64,000 bases of DNA from Oikopleura dioica (taxonomy: Eukaryota > Chordata > Appendicularia > Copelata > Oikopleuridae): positions 4,283,001 through 4,347,000 of the forward strand of contig OU015567.1 of NCBI GenBank assembly GCA_907165135.1, in the 5' to 3' direction. Numbering within the stretch: position 1 is the stretch's first letter; every line of letters starts with the position of its first letter. A program made the translations under genes and the position numbers. Shown here in pieces: positions 39,724-51,202 of this stretch. The notes under the pieces were generated by a model. It ran no database searches. It was not told the DNA's origin and saw only the letters and a program-made list of their open reading frames with translations.

Positions 39724-42700
39724 ATGAAATTTTCGCAAAATTATTCCCTGATTTTCAGTCATCTACTGATTGTACTGTTTTATTTGATTGTAAATCAAGG
39801 ATATCTTTCGAATTTAATCGATGATTTCTCCGAAAAAACGGATTTTTTTCAGGAAGAAACTTTTCAAACTGAATCAGTCAGAGAATTCGCGAAGAAAAAA
39901 TTAAAGGTAACATATAAAATCGACTTTTATTGACTCAGTGAAGTCCAGTTATGAAATTTTGCTCAGGTATGTAATTTTAGATTTTCAAATATTGAAACAG
40001 CAGGGACCGAAAAATTGAATATTTTTTTTACTAAAAAAAACATGCGGATAATTTGTCAATATCCTCGGGCTGAGAATCTTAGCTATAAAAGCTTTTTACG
40101 CAAAACTATCTTTAATAGTCTGTAATTTTGAGCCTCTCCGCTGGAGAATAACTGCATTTTAGCGACTATAAGTTCGAAAAATAAATATATTTTGATTCTA
40201 AGTCTAGTTTTGATTGTTCTTTTTTACCTGACCATAATTAAAACAGAAATTTCGACGCTTATCCATGGAATTTTTCAGGAAGAGAATATTTCGAGCATCA
40301 AAACCATCTCTCTTGAGAGACAAAAAGAGGGAGAAGAAGAAATAGTCAAGAAGAATCAGGTTGAATAGTCGTCAAGAAAGGGGTACTTAAGTGCTATTTT
40401 AGATGATTATTTACAACCGCGTCCCGAAATGCGGGTCGACAACGACTCTTGCGATCATCGATTCTTTGAAGAAAAAGCTCAAATACAAAACTTTTAACGA
40501 CATTGCTCCTAAAATGTCTCACCGAATGAAAACCGATGAAGAAGAACTCGGTAAACTCGCCTCATCTAAAAACTTGCCTTAAACCAATTTTAGCGCTGAT
40601 AAGGAAAATAACGCAGCTAGAAAAGCCAATGATCTACATTCGGCATGTATATTTCCTCGATTTCGACCGATTCGCTGTCGAAAAGCCCCTGTACATCAAC
40701 ATCGCGAGAGATCCTGTTTCGCATTTCATCTCGAAGTTTTACTACCATCGAAATGGATTCGCCGGGGAGAAGAAGAAGAACTACGAAAAGTGGAAATATG
40801 AAATGCCGGACGATCAACGATCAATGACTTTAGAAGAGTGTGTTCAAACTGAAGCAACGGAGTGCAAACGACCTTTTTTGAGCCTTATTCCTTTCTTCTG
40901 TGGCCATTCGAGGTATGTATTGAGATGTTGACTGTCATGTTAATCGATGTTCATATCGGTGTGAAATGTGTCTAATAACATGGGAGTAAGCCACATAGTC
41001 TCAAGAAAAAGCTAGGTATTGATCCTTCAAAATTAAAATTATTCAAAAACCACGTGAATTATATTCATTCAGTTTGTACCATGGTCCATCATCCTGCATA
41101 GGGTCCGGCATGATCGGAGGACCTAATTTTTCAAAAGCGAAAATCTTATAGTGTTAAGAAAAAAATCTGGTGGGAATTAAGGGATTCGAATACGGCGAAA
41201 AAAATGATAGTGCCAATATTCTAATTCACCGTCGGAATCGCCGATTTCTCTCGGTTTTTCATACTTATAATGGCTGCACAAACTTCTCTTTTCCAAATTT
41301 TGATAAATTCAGCCCTAAAAATCACAAATCTGCATAAAAAAATCCGTCTCAGCCCCGTTCCTTGATTTTTAACTTTAAGGGCTTGACGGCCCTTCGGGCC
41401 GTCTCAGCCCCGTTCCTTGATTTTTAACTTTAAGGGGCTTGACGGCCCTTCGGGCCGTCTCAGCCCCGTTCCTTGATTTTTAACTTTAAGGGCTTGACGG
41501 CCCTTCGGGCCGTCTCAGCCCCGTTCCTTGATTTTAACTTTAAGGGGCTTGACGGCCCTTCGGGCCGTCTCAGCCCCGTTCCTTGATTTTAACTTTAAGG
41601 GGCTTGACGGCCCTTCGGGCCGTCTCAGCCCCGTTCCTTGATTTTTAACTTTAAGGGGCTTGACGGCCCTTCGGGCCGTCTCAGCCCCGTTCCTTGATTT
41701 TTAACTTTAAGGGCTTGACGGCCCTTCGGGCCGTCTCAGCCCCGTTCCTTGATTTTTAACTTTAAGGGGCTTGACAAAGGCATTTAACTCTGAGGTGATC
41801 AATCTCAGTTTTGTCCCCAACCCCACCCACACCCGTTTGCATAAAAATGAAAATAATTCCTATTTCTTAGTTTGTTATGGTTATCATCTTAGAAACCTTT
41901 TGTTTTTCTTATAACGAAAATTAAAATTTTTCAATAATTATGAAAAAAATCATGAAAAATTATGAAAAAAAATATTGATTTTAGGGGAATCGATCTCACC
42001 ACCTCTTGCTTTTCAAGCGAGAGCGCTAACATTTGAGCCACCAAGGGAGGATCCTGGCAGTTATAAAAATCGCTATGCGGAGCTGACCAATCAGAGCGCA
42101 CTTGGCTCTCCATTCAAATTTTCATTAAACTCCTGAAAAGGGTTGAATCGGAGGTTTTTGGAGAATCAGTGACCTGAATTGAATTCCTTGGTGTCGAATT
42201 AGTGGAATCGTGAATTTTCATTGAAATTAAATTTTTGGTCCTAATCATGCCGGACCCTAATCCTGCAATTTTCTTGCCTCAGTAATTTTGTGGCCCATCA
42301 AAAGGCTCCTCTAAAAGAGCTTTGATGGTGATATCCGTGGTTGATAATTAAATATATAAAAATTATCTCTCATGATAAAGTTTTTGGTACTTTAGTTCTT
42401 ACACACGTGATAAAATTGAGATAAGCCCGTTTTTGAAACTCATTGTTTTTTCAGTATTTGTCTGAAACGAGGAAAAGAAGCAGTAGAAATCGCGAAAAAG
42501 AACATTTTAAAAAGCTATGCGATTGTTGGAGTTACGGAAGACTTACCCAGCACGATGAGAGCCTTTGAAATTGTCGCTCCTGAATTTTTCAAAGGAGCAT
42601 ATCACTTGATTGAAGAAAAAGATGATAAACTTCATGAAAAGTAATTATTTCTTCTTCTTGTCAGTCTTATCCTCAGAGTCGGCTTCGTAGAGTCCAGCCA

Positions 42701-42895
42701 TCAAAGCTTTTCATGAGCCCAATTATCCATTACCAGTCATCTCTTAGAACGAAAACTGCTGACAAAGAAGAAGCAACGCCAGAATCGCTCGAGTACTTGA
42801 AGAGCAAATTATCCCGAGAATATGAGCTGTATAATTTTATCAAGAAGACATTTTACGAAAGAATAGAAGAATTTAAGAGAAGCGGACTTTGGTAA
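39724..42895 (+). CDS. HS2ST/UST-type 2-O-sulfotransferase, six exons
   Basis: Exons: 39724-39906 (signal anchor FSHLLIVLFYLIVNQGYL), 40279-40359, 40403-40550, 40594-40912, 42455-42640 and about 42679-42895. Phases agree at the first four junctions; the last acceptor has two options (42,679 or 42,691). Catalytic signs are the PAPS 5'-phosphosulfate loop IIYNRVPKCGSTT, the 3'-phosphate motif YINIARDPVSHFIS, and YAIVGVTEDL...FFKGA near the C-terminus, as in heparan sulfate 2-O- and uronyl 2-O-sulfotransferases. It would act in the Golgi lumen, moving sulfate from PAPS to hexuronic acid. At about 300 residues it is short for the family. Intron 4 holds a hAT-like element. Confidence 0.82.
41345..41775. 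repeat. Tandem array, eight units of 54-58 bp
   Basis: The unit contains GCCCCGTTCCTTGATTTTT, AACTTTAAGGGGCTTGACG and the hairpin GACGGCCCTTCGGGCCGTC with a CTTCGG loop. Units differ mainly by one base in T and G runs. Internal to the hAT-like element. Confidence 0.9.
41985..42058 (-). other. tRNA-derived stretch
   Basis: On the minus strand it reads like internal promoter boxes: TGGCTCAAATGTTAGCGC (box A-like) and GATCGATTCC (box B-like), with a loop TTGAAAA around a GAA anticodon. The acceptor and T stems do not pair, so it is a relic or part of a SINE, not a working tRNA gene. Confidence 0.4.
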
Positions 42896-43447
42896 TGATG
42901 TTGTTGAAGATCCAATTGATGAAACTCGAAGATAATCTACGAAAATACCTTTTCTGGTTGTTTCAGAAATAAAACTGGTTTTTTTTATCATTTTTATCGC
43001 TTTATTGGGAGTTTTCACGATTGACTAAACGTTTATTTGTCGCTGCTTTAGTAAAATTAATATTGCTGCATAATTTCTGCGCCATAATTTATGATAAATT
43101 GGTATCAAATAAATGAATTAAGACGGGTCTCTTTGACAGAATCGCGTAGACAAGCAATCAACATAATTTGAAAAATAAGCAATTCAACCGTGTTAATAAC
43201 TGTTGTTTGTCGTTTAGTCGATGCTCAAAAACGTAGATACAGTGTCTCGAATGCGTATTATGCCGATTTATTAGAGCTTTTTCGTCGAGACCATTATTAT
43301 TATGTGAACATTATGTATTCAAGGCTATCGATAGCAGCAACAAACTTCAAAGCTCAGCCTCGATTTTCGATAGTTATCAAGTGGAGGTTACCATTGCCTT
43401 ATGCAAGCAGCTCTGAAAATAACGAAAGTACATTGTTCTAAAAGCAC
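42896..43447. other. Spacer
   Basis: It contains the polyadenylation region of the sulfotransferase (AATAAAAC at about 42,966) and a weak plus-strand frame 43,190-43,441 without supporting signals. No secure gene. Confidence 0.4.
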
Positions 43448-43455
43448 TCATCCCT

Positions 43456-44266
43456 AGGCTTATAAGATGAAAATTCGGCCCTTTTTTCTAACTTAGTTTA
43501 GGGGTCGTATGACACAGTTTTAGAAAGCCCAGAGCCTAAGCTTTCATTTGAGCACCATATCAAGGGGTCTGGGTCATGCCCGCAAGGCAATTTATTGGAC
43601 CGGAAGTTCCGAAATCGGCCCAAGAACTCTTCAATAGGATTTTTGAGTGCCGGTAGTCATTCGAAATGGTTCGAGAATAGGTGCGTTAGAAAGCTCAGCG
43701 TCTGAGCTTTCTATAGAGCCAATAAAATACTGCTGCCATGCCACCTAGTGGCCACTAGGAGCGCTAGAAACTCGAATTCTGCCCTGGAAAAGGGATTTTT
43801 ACACTAGAAAATGTTCATTTGGTCGAAATTTCAGGCTTCTATTTTTGAGTAAAGGCTTCTTAGCCCTGGCATGGCGTTTAACGGTGGTCAAACCGTCCGG
43901 TTGAGACGAAGATTATTGCGCTTCCTCCCTAAAAATCCTCAAAGGTCACTATTCTAGCGCCTCTAGCGGCCACTAGGTGACAGGGCAGCAGTATTTTATT
44001 GGCTTTTTAGAAAGCTCAGACGCTGGGCTTTCTAACGCACCTACTCTCAAGCCATTTGGAGCCAGTACCGGCAACCAAAAATTCGATTGAAGAGTTTTAG
44101 TGCCAATTTCGGAACTTCCGGTGCCATGAATTGCCCTGCGGGCATGACCCAGACCACTCGATATGGGGCTCAAATGAAAGCTTATCTTCTGGGCTTTCAG
44201 AATATGTGTCATATGACCCCTCAACTGAGCTAGAAAAAGTGGCCAAATTTTTATCTAATAAGCCTA
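43456..44266. mobile_element. Long-arm foldback element, 811 bp, 8-bp target duplication
   Basis: Ends TAGGCTTAT and ATAAGCCTA are flanked by CTCATCCC on both sides (43,448-43,455 and 44,267-44,274). The arms are similar over more than 300 bp (left to about 43,790, right from about 43,950), so the transcript would fold into a very long hairpin. The 8-bp duplication suggests hAT-type transposition. Confidence 0.88.
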
Positions 44267-44513
44267 CTCATCCCGCCATTTCTTCCTTCTCGATAACTTA
44301 ATTTTATCCAGTAGTTATCCATAAGAGTTTATCCAGGAACTCTTGAGATTGAAAAAATATTTTTCTAGGAAAATTAATATCGTCGCTTTTGTACTGAAAA
44401 TAATTCTGAATAAAATAACGCGAAATTTTCTTATAAAAAATTTATTCAGGAGAAAAAATTCTGAATGTCGTTCAAGTTGTAAAAAAGTAATATACAGATA
44501 AACATCAAAATTT

Positions 44514-44826
44514 TCAGCAATACTTCTTATTCATCTTTTCGAGCCATTGTGGCCATCTCTTCAGCGGTCGCTTCTTGATTCCATCTTTGCATGCGTAGTT
44601 TTCTGTCCAAAGCTTTGCTACGTCCTCAACCAGCGTAGCTTGAGTGCAAAGGTCGGTGGAGTTGGAAGCGGTCGCCACAAAGTCAATGAAGTCGGAGCCG
44701 CCGTATTTCACCGAATCGTAAGGCTCCACGCAGCTCAGCGAATCGTCGTTTGTAGCGAAAATCCGATCGAGTTTGGAATATCGCCGAGTGAAGAAGCGGT
44801 CGGTTCTGGTGCCGAGGGCTTTTAGG
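44514..44826 (-). CDS. Secreted-type exon with cysteines, probable partner of 44,913-45,215
   Basis: An open frame on the minus strand from about 44,826 (ALGTRTDRFFTRRYSKLDRIF) to the stop, ending LEKMNKKYC, with four cysteines. An acceptor CCTAAAAG precedes it. It could follow the Thr-rich exon upstream if the intron starts at GA (TTAG|GAATG), which I cannot prove. I do not recognise the family. Confidence 0.5.
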
Positions 44827-44912
44827 GGATTGACAAAATTTAAATAAAAAAAAAATATAAGAAAATTAACAAAATTAACAAAAATTGAAAAAAATAACAA
44901 AATTGAAGATTC

Positions 44913-45215
44913 TTAATTGCCAATCATTCCTAAAAGATCCATCATTTCCATTGCAAAACTATGGATTTCAGTCCTCGCTTCTGTTCCGGTCATCACTGCT
45001 GGCTTCGTCGTTGTTGTCGTCGTTGTTGTTGTAGTGGTCGTTGTGCCGGATGTCGTCGTTCCAGAAGTCGTCGATGTGAATGTCGTATAGCTGACCGTTG
45101 TGTGGGTTGATGTTGTCGACTCAAACGTCGTTGTTGGGATGAAAGAAGTAGTTGTTGTTGGAAGATCTGTTGTTTGTCCGTTGACGAGAGCTAAAACGGT
45201 GAAGAAAAGCTTCAT
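44913..45215 (-). CDS. Threonine-rich secreted (mucin-like) protein or first exon
   Basis: A signal peptide (MKLFFTVLALVNGQ) is followed by about 60 residues that are mostly Thr, with Ser and Val between, and then a short helical end (SFAMEMMDLLGMIGN). The Thr track is a likely O-glycosylated stalk. It either stops here at 100 residues or splices to the Cys-bearing exon downstream. Confidence 0.65.
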   Translation of the reverse strand: MKLFFTVLALVNGQTTDLPTTTTSFIPTTTFESTTSTHTTVSYTTFTSTTSGTTTSGTTTTTTTTTTTTTKPAVMTGTEARTEIHSFAMEMMDLLGMIGN

Positions 45216-45366
45216 TTTTAGCTCGTTCTTGTTTTCTCTTTTCGAATTTGGTGCTTCCTTAATTTTGGACCGGGCAATTTATAGAGCGGTGCTTTAGCGC
45301 CCATTCCCGTTATCGACAATATGAATCCCGAAAATTCTCTTATCAGAGGGCTTTCTACGGACTTAA

Positions 45367-46054
45367 GGGATCCCCCCCCCGATTTCGACAACTTTGACTC
45401 CGAACTACTTTTTTTAGGGCTGAGCTTTTAACATGTATGAGGCCTCATTTTGAAGCCCGTTTCTTAATGAAGAAACTCTAGTACAGAAATTAATTTTCAT
45501 AAAGGGAAACACCATGAAAAGACGGGCTGAACACATTGATACTCACGAAAAACCCCATTTTGGGCCATTTTCAAAATCGAACTAGTTTTTTCTGCTCTTA
45601 GATAGAGCCCTAAATCAATAACAACTGTCTTCCTTGATCTCTGATCTACAATCTCTAGTACAGGCATGTGATTCCGTCAAGGATTGTAGAATTTTTCTAA
45701 ACAAGAAGTTTTTTAACTGATTTTTGCCATTTTTTGAGTTTCTTTGTTCTCTAGCGCCTTTGAGTGGTTAGATATTTTATTAAATCTAATTTTTTCTAAT
45801 TCAGTTTTCTTTAAGCTTTCTAAAGAGCCCTTATTCATCTGATTATGTCGACTTTCAAAAGTCGAAAAAATTGCGATTTTTTTCTAAGTAAAACTTTTCG
45901 TTAAAATAAGCCATTTTCAAAGCTGTGTCACGGCTTACCACGTGACGGACTTCCTTTGACATAATATATGAAAATGATCGTCAGACAACGGAGATTCCAA
46001 AAATATATCACATAAAAGCTCTCGATGATATTTTTCAAATCGGGAGGGGATCCC
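45367..46054. mobile_element. TTAA-flanked foldback element 3, 688 bp
   Basis: The left end is GGGATCCCCCCCCCGATTT and the right-end complement GGGATCCCCTCCCGATTT, with TTAA on each side (45,363-45,366 and 46,055-46,058). It has the same architecture and nearly the same length as the elements at 23.1 and 38.3 kb, with different end sequences. Confidence 0.82.
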
Positions 46055-46273
46055 TTAAGCGGCCCAGAGACCAGCGGACGGGCTCGGTTCCGGATTTATC
46101 TACTACAGCGAAAAGGACTTACCGGGAATGTGCTGATACAAGGCGATTAGATACGTTCGCACTGAGATTAACCGTGAATAGATCATTCTTAGGGATTCTC
46201 TGTCGACCAGTTCTTCTAGAACTATTTTTGTTCGCCGGTTAAATCACATTTTTCTTATAAAAAAAGAGAGAAA

Positions 46274-46711
46274 ATGAAGGTTTTTCTGTTAATTTTTGCG
46301 TTTTCTTTCGCATCGGAGTCCGTTAAAAGCTGCAAAGATTTGGAAGTTTTGGAGGAAAATGGCGGAGGTAGAAATTTTTTAGTTTGAAAGCCTCATTTTT
46401 TTTTTGTAGAAATCGACGGAAAGGACATTTTAATGATGAGACAAAAATGCCGCGTGGACAAAAAATACGAAGAAAGTCTGTCGAAGGGGAAGATAAGACG
46501 ATTACTCAGCTCCGTGGTTACTTCTCTTCAAGAACTTCGAAAAGACTTCGTGGTAGCACTTACTTTAGTGACAGGTTTTTTAATTATAAATTTTAAGCAT
46601 ACAAGACGAGTAGAATGTGGCCATTGGGAACAAGTGAAGAAAATTTCGGAGATTTTGTTGAAACTCGACGACAAGGAAATTCCCTCAATTGATCAGATTT
46701 TTCCTTCTTGA
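46274..46711 (+). CDS. Small secreted helical protein, three exons
   Basis: Exons 46274-46367, 46410-46552 and 46598-46711 keep phase through two introns of 42 and 45 bp. A signal peptide (MKVFLLIFAFSFASESVKS) precedes about 95 residues with three cysteines (SCKD, QKCRV, ECGH) and alternating charged helices (EQVKKISEILLKLDDKEI). I do not recognise it; a small cytokine-like helical fold is only a guess. Confidence 0.6.
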
Positions 46712-46729
46712 TTCCTTTTTGATGAAAAT

Positions 46730-47130
46730 ATGAAGTTGATAGAAACGCTGCCAAAAATGCAAGATGATCCGACAGACCAGATCCTTGGCCTTGCGAATCT
46801 GCTCATACACATGCACCAAACTCTTGAAGAGAAAAATTGCGCCCTCTCTGGACAAGTCGACCTCAAATTGGAAAAAGGATATTTGAAGAAACTTGTTCAA
46901 AAATTGCATGAAAGCCAAGGCGAAAATGAAAACATGAACGACCATTTTCAGGAAAAGTCATCAAAATTATCAAAACTTTTATGAAAAAGAAAAACTCCAT
47001 TGAAACTTCTCAAAAGATACGACGAAAGAAGAATAAGCCAAAATTCGGAGCCTTCAAGCAATTTCTTCTTGTTGTATTTTTGATTATTTGCGCGATCATT
47101 GGGTTTTTCGCTTATAAATGCAACAAGTAA
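46730..47130 (+). CDS. Helical region followed by a C-terminal membrane anchor
   Basis: The frame 46,730-46,984 (ETLPKMQDDPTDQILGLANL) resembles in style the exon before it. A second frame from about 46,955 to 47,130 (FMKKKNSIETSQKIRRKKNK) ends in a helix FLLVVFLIICAIIGFFAYKC. They may be the last exons of the secreted-protein gene, giving a membrane-anchored form, but the junction between them is not resolved. AATAAA follows at about 47,188. Confidence 0.45.
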
Positions 47131-47339
47131 GAAAATTTGAAAAAAAAATTCTTTCTGCATTGCCAACTTATTAAAGGTTTATTTTGTAATAAAATATATT
47201 TGTTTTTTTTTGTTTGCAAAAATTATCATGAAAAGGTGTTTTTCTTCTTATGCAATTTCAGTTGAGTAAAAGTCGATTTACTTTAGTTGCAACACGGATC
47301 GTCCCTAATCAAATATTGTAAAAGCACTTAAAATTATGC

Positions 47340-47877
47340 TTACACAGGCTCCACTGCTCGATCTTTGGACCAGCCGAAGGCGAAATATCCGAGAGCAAAG
47401 CCAAGGCAGGTCGCGAAAATGAGCCAGGTGTTGAAGTACATCACGGCGAGCATTAGAGTGTAGGAGATCCAGACGTTGACAAAGTGGAGGAGGGAAGCTC
47501 CGATGTGGCCAGGGCCGAAGATTCGCGCGATGATTCCTTCTCGTCGTTTTTCGCGCTTTCCGGTGGCGATGTTGTGCTCGAGAACCTGAGTTTATTTATG
47601 ATAAATTATTGTTTTTTCGATAATATTTAAGATAAGTTGCGAATGGAGGTCTTTTGTCACATGAAAAAAGGAACCTTCTGTTAACAGACTAAATTTTTCA
47701 CTACGTTTGAACCTTCAATCCTTCGTAGAAAAAGGCCAGGAAGAAGAGCGCAAATCCAGCTTTCATGTGATCGTTGGAATTGTGCAGCATCCAGTCTTTG
47801 AAGAGAAAGCCGTGGATCATTCCTCCTTCGTGGAAGTACATGATCATTCCGTGATCCCCGTGACCGCCGTGATCCAT
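47340..47877 (-). CDS. High-affinity copper transporter (SLC31/CTR), two exons
   Basis: Exon 1 is 47877-47713 and exon 2 is 47585-47340, with a GT-AG intron in phase 0. The N-terminus is rich in His and Met (MDHGGHGDHGMIMYFHEGG), as in CTR ectodomains that bind Cu(I). Helix 1 ends AFFYEGLK, the family's FYEGLK-type signature. Helices 2 and 3 follow (SYTLMLAVMYFNTWLIFATC; GFALGYFAFGW), with the GxxxG (GFALG) helix-packing motif. At 136 residues it is near the lower family limit. As a trimer it would import Cu(I) at the plasma or endosomal membrane. Confidence 0.92.
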
Positions 47878-48339
47878 CTTTTGTTTTTGAAATTTTTAGC
47901 CTCTCTTGTGATGATTTTCAACAAAAACAAGCTGTTTTATAGTATGTGGTTAAATATTAAATCTTTTTCTGGCCTTGAATAGTTGTTTGACTTACGTATG
48001 TTTTCCATTTTCTTGACTTCGAAATCAACCCAGGGTCATGAAAGATGTTTGACTTAAGAAAATATCCCGTTATATAACATGACCGAGTTTCTAGTCAGGA
48101 ATCCCTCGACCAATAAATTATCGGCGATAATTGACAACTCAACATCTCTCAATGAGGAGACCTCGTTCTTGTTGCGCAACGGAACCCTGCTAACAAGGGT
48201 CTGCTGGAAGTCAATAAAAAGACTCTTATCTTGACTTGATCCTCACATAAATTCTGCAAATAGTACTTCCGCATCACGAGAAATGGCCTCGATAAACAAC
48301 CAAAGAAAGAAGCTTTATTTTAAATGTCAGCAGAAAAAT

Positions 48340-49944
48340 TCAGGAAAGCTTGCCATCCCAGGGAATAATCGGATAACCAGACGCATATTTTATCGATCCT
48401 TTTTGGTACACATCTCCTTTGCTTGGCTTCCAAGTCAGAACCTTCTTCGCCTCAATTTGCATCGCTTTCTGTTCGTTGCACATTTCCCATTGCTCCACCG
48501 CTCCACCTGCTTTGTTTAGTTCCGATAGTTTCTTCGCTTCTGAGATAGCGGTTTCCGGAAAATTAATGCTCTCAGGGTCAGATTTTGTTTTCCGATGAAG
48601 CGTTTCTACTTCGCTGGGGGAGAAGCCAAAGACGATGAAATCTTCGTAATAGGCTCGGTACAAGCGCTCGAAAATTTCTGTCGGAAGGGATTCGAAAGCG
48701 TCATCGAAATTTGAGCGGTGCGCTGATTTGTAATCTTTTTTAAGCTCCTCTAGGTCATCCACATCTTGTAAAGACTGAAATAAGGTCTTCAAGTTTGAGA
48801 TTCTCAAAAAATATAGAAAAAAAATTTTTTGTGAGATTTTTATGGTTCTTCGAAATTTGAGCTTTTTCCTGATGGCAACGAAAACTTTTGCTTTTCAGTC
48901 ATTCCATTGATCAAAAACGGGAGTTCCTCGTGCACATTTTCCAAATGCAAAATCTTCTCAAACTCAAACATGCACGGCGAGCAAAAATACCAGAAACTCC
49001 TCCAGTGCCAATTTCTGAACGAGTCGTCCATGTCGTCCATTGACAGATATTTCGCGAAATTCTCAAATGTTGCGTTGACGAGTTTGTCTTCAGGGACGCT
49101 GGTTTGGAAGTATTTCAGGGTTGGCCAAAGTTCGCTGAGGTATTTTTCTTCTCGATCTTTTACGTCATCTGGGCGAAATCCGTGCTTTTCCTAGAACTGG
49201 AAATCAAAAGCGAAATTAAGGTAGGAGCAAATTTACTTTCAAAGCTTCGATGAAATTTCCAGTTCGAAGTTTGTCTCCCCACGCTGAATACAACCGCTCA
49301 AAAGGATTCCGAACGATCGCGAATCGCAAATATTCGCTAAATTTATCATTTTTGTCGAGATAGTCTAAAGTCGTAACGGCACGATGATGAAGCTGCTTGT
49401 ACACCAAGGGGGCTTCGAAATCATCAGCGGTGCCGTTTTTGTAAGCCAATGGGGCGAGCGCTTTACTTAGCTTTTCATTTTTTGTTGAAATCAAGGAAGA
49501 AAATATGAAAAGAGAAAATCATCTCCTTTCCGAGTCGACGATTTTGATTTTGAAATTCAAAAAAGCCTTTCCTCGATGAAACGAAGTCGTTCCACATTTA
49601 GGCACAAGACATGCTAGAATTTTGTTGTCGGCAAGATCGAAAAGGGAACGCGAAAAGCCAGGAAATCGCGGCCCACATTCAGATGTCTCTTCGACATCTT
49701 CTAGAGATGCTTCAAGATCATGAACTTTCTTGTGGAAATCGAGGAGTTCGGAAAAACTGGAATTCTTCGATTTCTTGAGTCTGTAAATTTCGCCTTTAAC
49801 AGAACAACTTCTCTGTAGTATTTTCTTTCTTCTTTCAAACAACTTCTCTAGCCGCGAATTTCGCAAGTAGATCTTTAAAAAATTGAAGCCAAGAAAAGCG
49901 AGTAGGAATCCAAAAGCGTACTCCAATCGACGCTTTCGGATCAT
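48340..49944 (-). CDS. Carbohydrate sulfotransferase, CHST8-14/HNK1ST type
   Basis: Segments: about 49944-49555, about 49494-49238, about 49195-48845 and about 48807-48340; some junctions lack clear GT and may be non-canonical. A type II anchor (FGFLLAFLGFNFLKIYL) and coiled stem come first, then the PAPS loop LACLVPKCGTTSFHRG, then RFAIVRNPFERLYSAW (3'-phosphate site), then NWHWRSFWYFCSPCMFEFEKI, the HWxP..C.PC..xYd pattern of this family, and finally YYEDFIVFGFSP. A Golgi enzyme sulfating a glycan from PAPS; acceptor unknown. I prefer the Met at 49,944 as start because it directly precedes RKRRLEYAFGF. Confidence 0.8.
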
Positions 49945-50644
49945 GGCTTTTTGGGTTGTTTTTCTTGGAGAATGAAGATTTGAAAATCCTGCACGTAAAA
50001 TGCCTTCAGGCACGATCGATTCTAGATTCCTTCTGTCGTACTTTAAAGGTCGTTCACTGAACTTTCAGTCGTTCTCAAAAGCGCAAAAATATTTTTTCAC
50101 CAAGAATATTTCTTAGATAAGGGGTCATTTTCAGGTTAAAGAATCATTTTGCGTATCAAACCTTCCAATCTCGAATCGTTCTATAAACGTACAAAACCGC
50201 AATCTCATGTTCTCCTTGTCTCCATTTCATTCCTTCCCTATGACTAGCCAAAGCGCTTTCTCCCAAAACTCCACGGCGGTGAAAGTTTCAAGTGCCCGAG
50301 CTCCATTATCGCCTCCGTCGGGAGCAAAATTCTTCCCATTCGGTAATGCTCCTAATAATCATGTTTCTTCGCCTTATCAGCCGTTTCGTTTGATTCGGTT
50401 TTCGCGAAGTTCTGACTATAAATAACGCAGTTTTGGTTCCTTGGTAAAACAAGCGAACATTGTTGTTGGCAAAATTGGATGAATACGCGGATCCGGATCG
50501 GGAAAGGGAGAGAAAGGGAGTACCAAACTTCCGAGTGAAAATATGATCAGGAGATTAGTAAGAGATGATAGCATTCGCCAGGTTTTCCGTGATAACAAAT
50601 TGACGAATTAACCACGTTAGAGGACTTTTTCATCAAAAGCAAGG

Positions 50645-50685
50645 ACATATGGACCATATGATATGGTCCATATCATATGGACCCT
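50645..50685. repeat. Nested ATATGG palindromes
   Basis: Four copies of ATATGG(A/T)CC in alternating orientation give overlapping palindromes (ATGATATGGTCCATATCAT is perfect apart from its centre). Could extrude as a cruciform. Confidence 0.75.
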
Positions 50686-51107
50686 TCCTCTTAAATACAG
50701 TAAGCAAACTGAAGTACCAGACCCCCTGCTCCAACCGAATTAGGAACGAGCCTGCCCAATAAGCCGGAAACTACTGATACTAACAGTTTATTATCTTCTC
50801 GCTGAGAGCGGTTGCAAAAACGAGGCTAATCTTTGGCGCAGATCGATTTCAGTGAAGTGAAAAAATTTAGTAGCTTGACCCGGTATCGCTCGATATCTGC
50901 TCAAATAAAATCGCAGGAAGTAGGATTTTAATCTCCCACGGTTTAATCACGGCCAAGATCGGTTCCGGGCTGATGATGAGATATTTCCGTTTTGGCTCGA
51001 GTACTTCTGAGGGCTCGAGCGTATAAATGAGAAATGGAAGAGCCAATTAAGGGTGTCAGTAAATTAAAGGATAAAAAGAAAGAATCTCTCTTTCTTGACT
51101 CAGAAAC

Positions 51108-51202
51108 CTGTGTAAAAACCTGAGTCAGGGTTTTGAAAGAGTCTTTTTAGAGACGAAGCCCTCTCTTACAAAACCCTGACTCAGGTTTCCAACACAGGTT
51201 GC
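51108..51202. mobile_element. MITE of the CTGAGTCAGG family
   Basis: The left end reads CCTGTGTAAAAACCTGAGTC and the right end CTCAGGTTTCCAACACAGG, with arms extending into AGGGTTTTG / CAAAACCCT. It is about 95 bp and lacks the AGCCGC core. Confidence 0.75.

Larger units (their letters stand above)
41099..42259. mobile_element. hAT-like non-autonomous element, 1,161 bp
   Basis: Terminal inverted repeats TAGGGTCCGGCATGAT are flanked by a perfect 8-bp duplication ATCCTGCA (41,091-41,098 and 42,260-42,267). TAGGG ends plus 8 bp fit the hAT superfamily. Inside are a tandem array (41,345-41,775) and a tRNA-like stretch (41,985-42,060). It lies wholly within intron 4 of the sulfotransferase gene. 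Confidence 0.88.

Noticed and set aside
41931-42113. Functional tRNA gene on the minus strand
   Set aside because: Box A-like and B-like words are present, but the acceptor and T stems do not pair and it lies inside a transposon.
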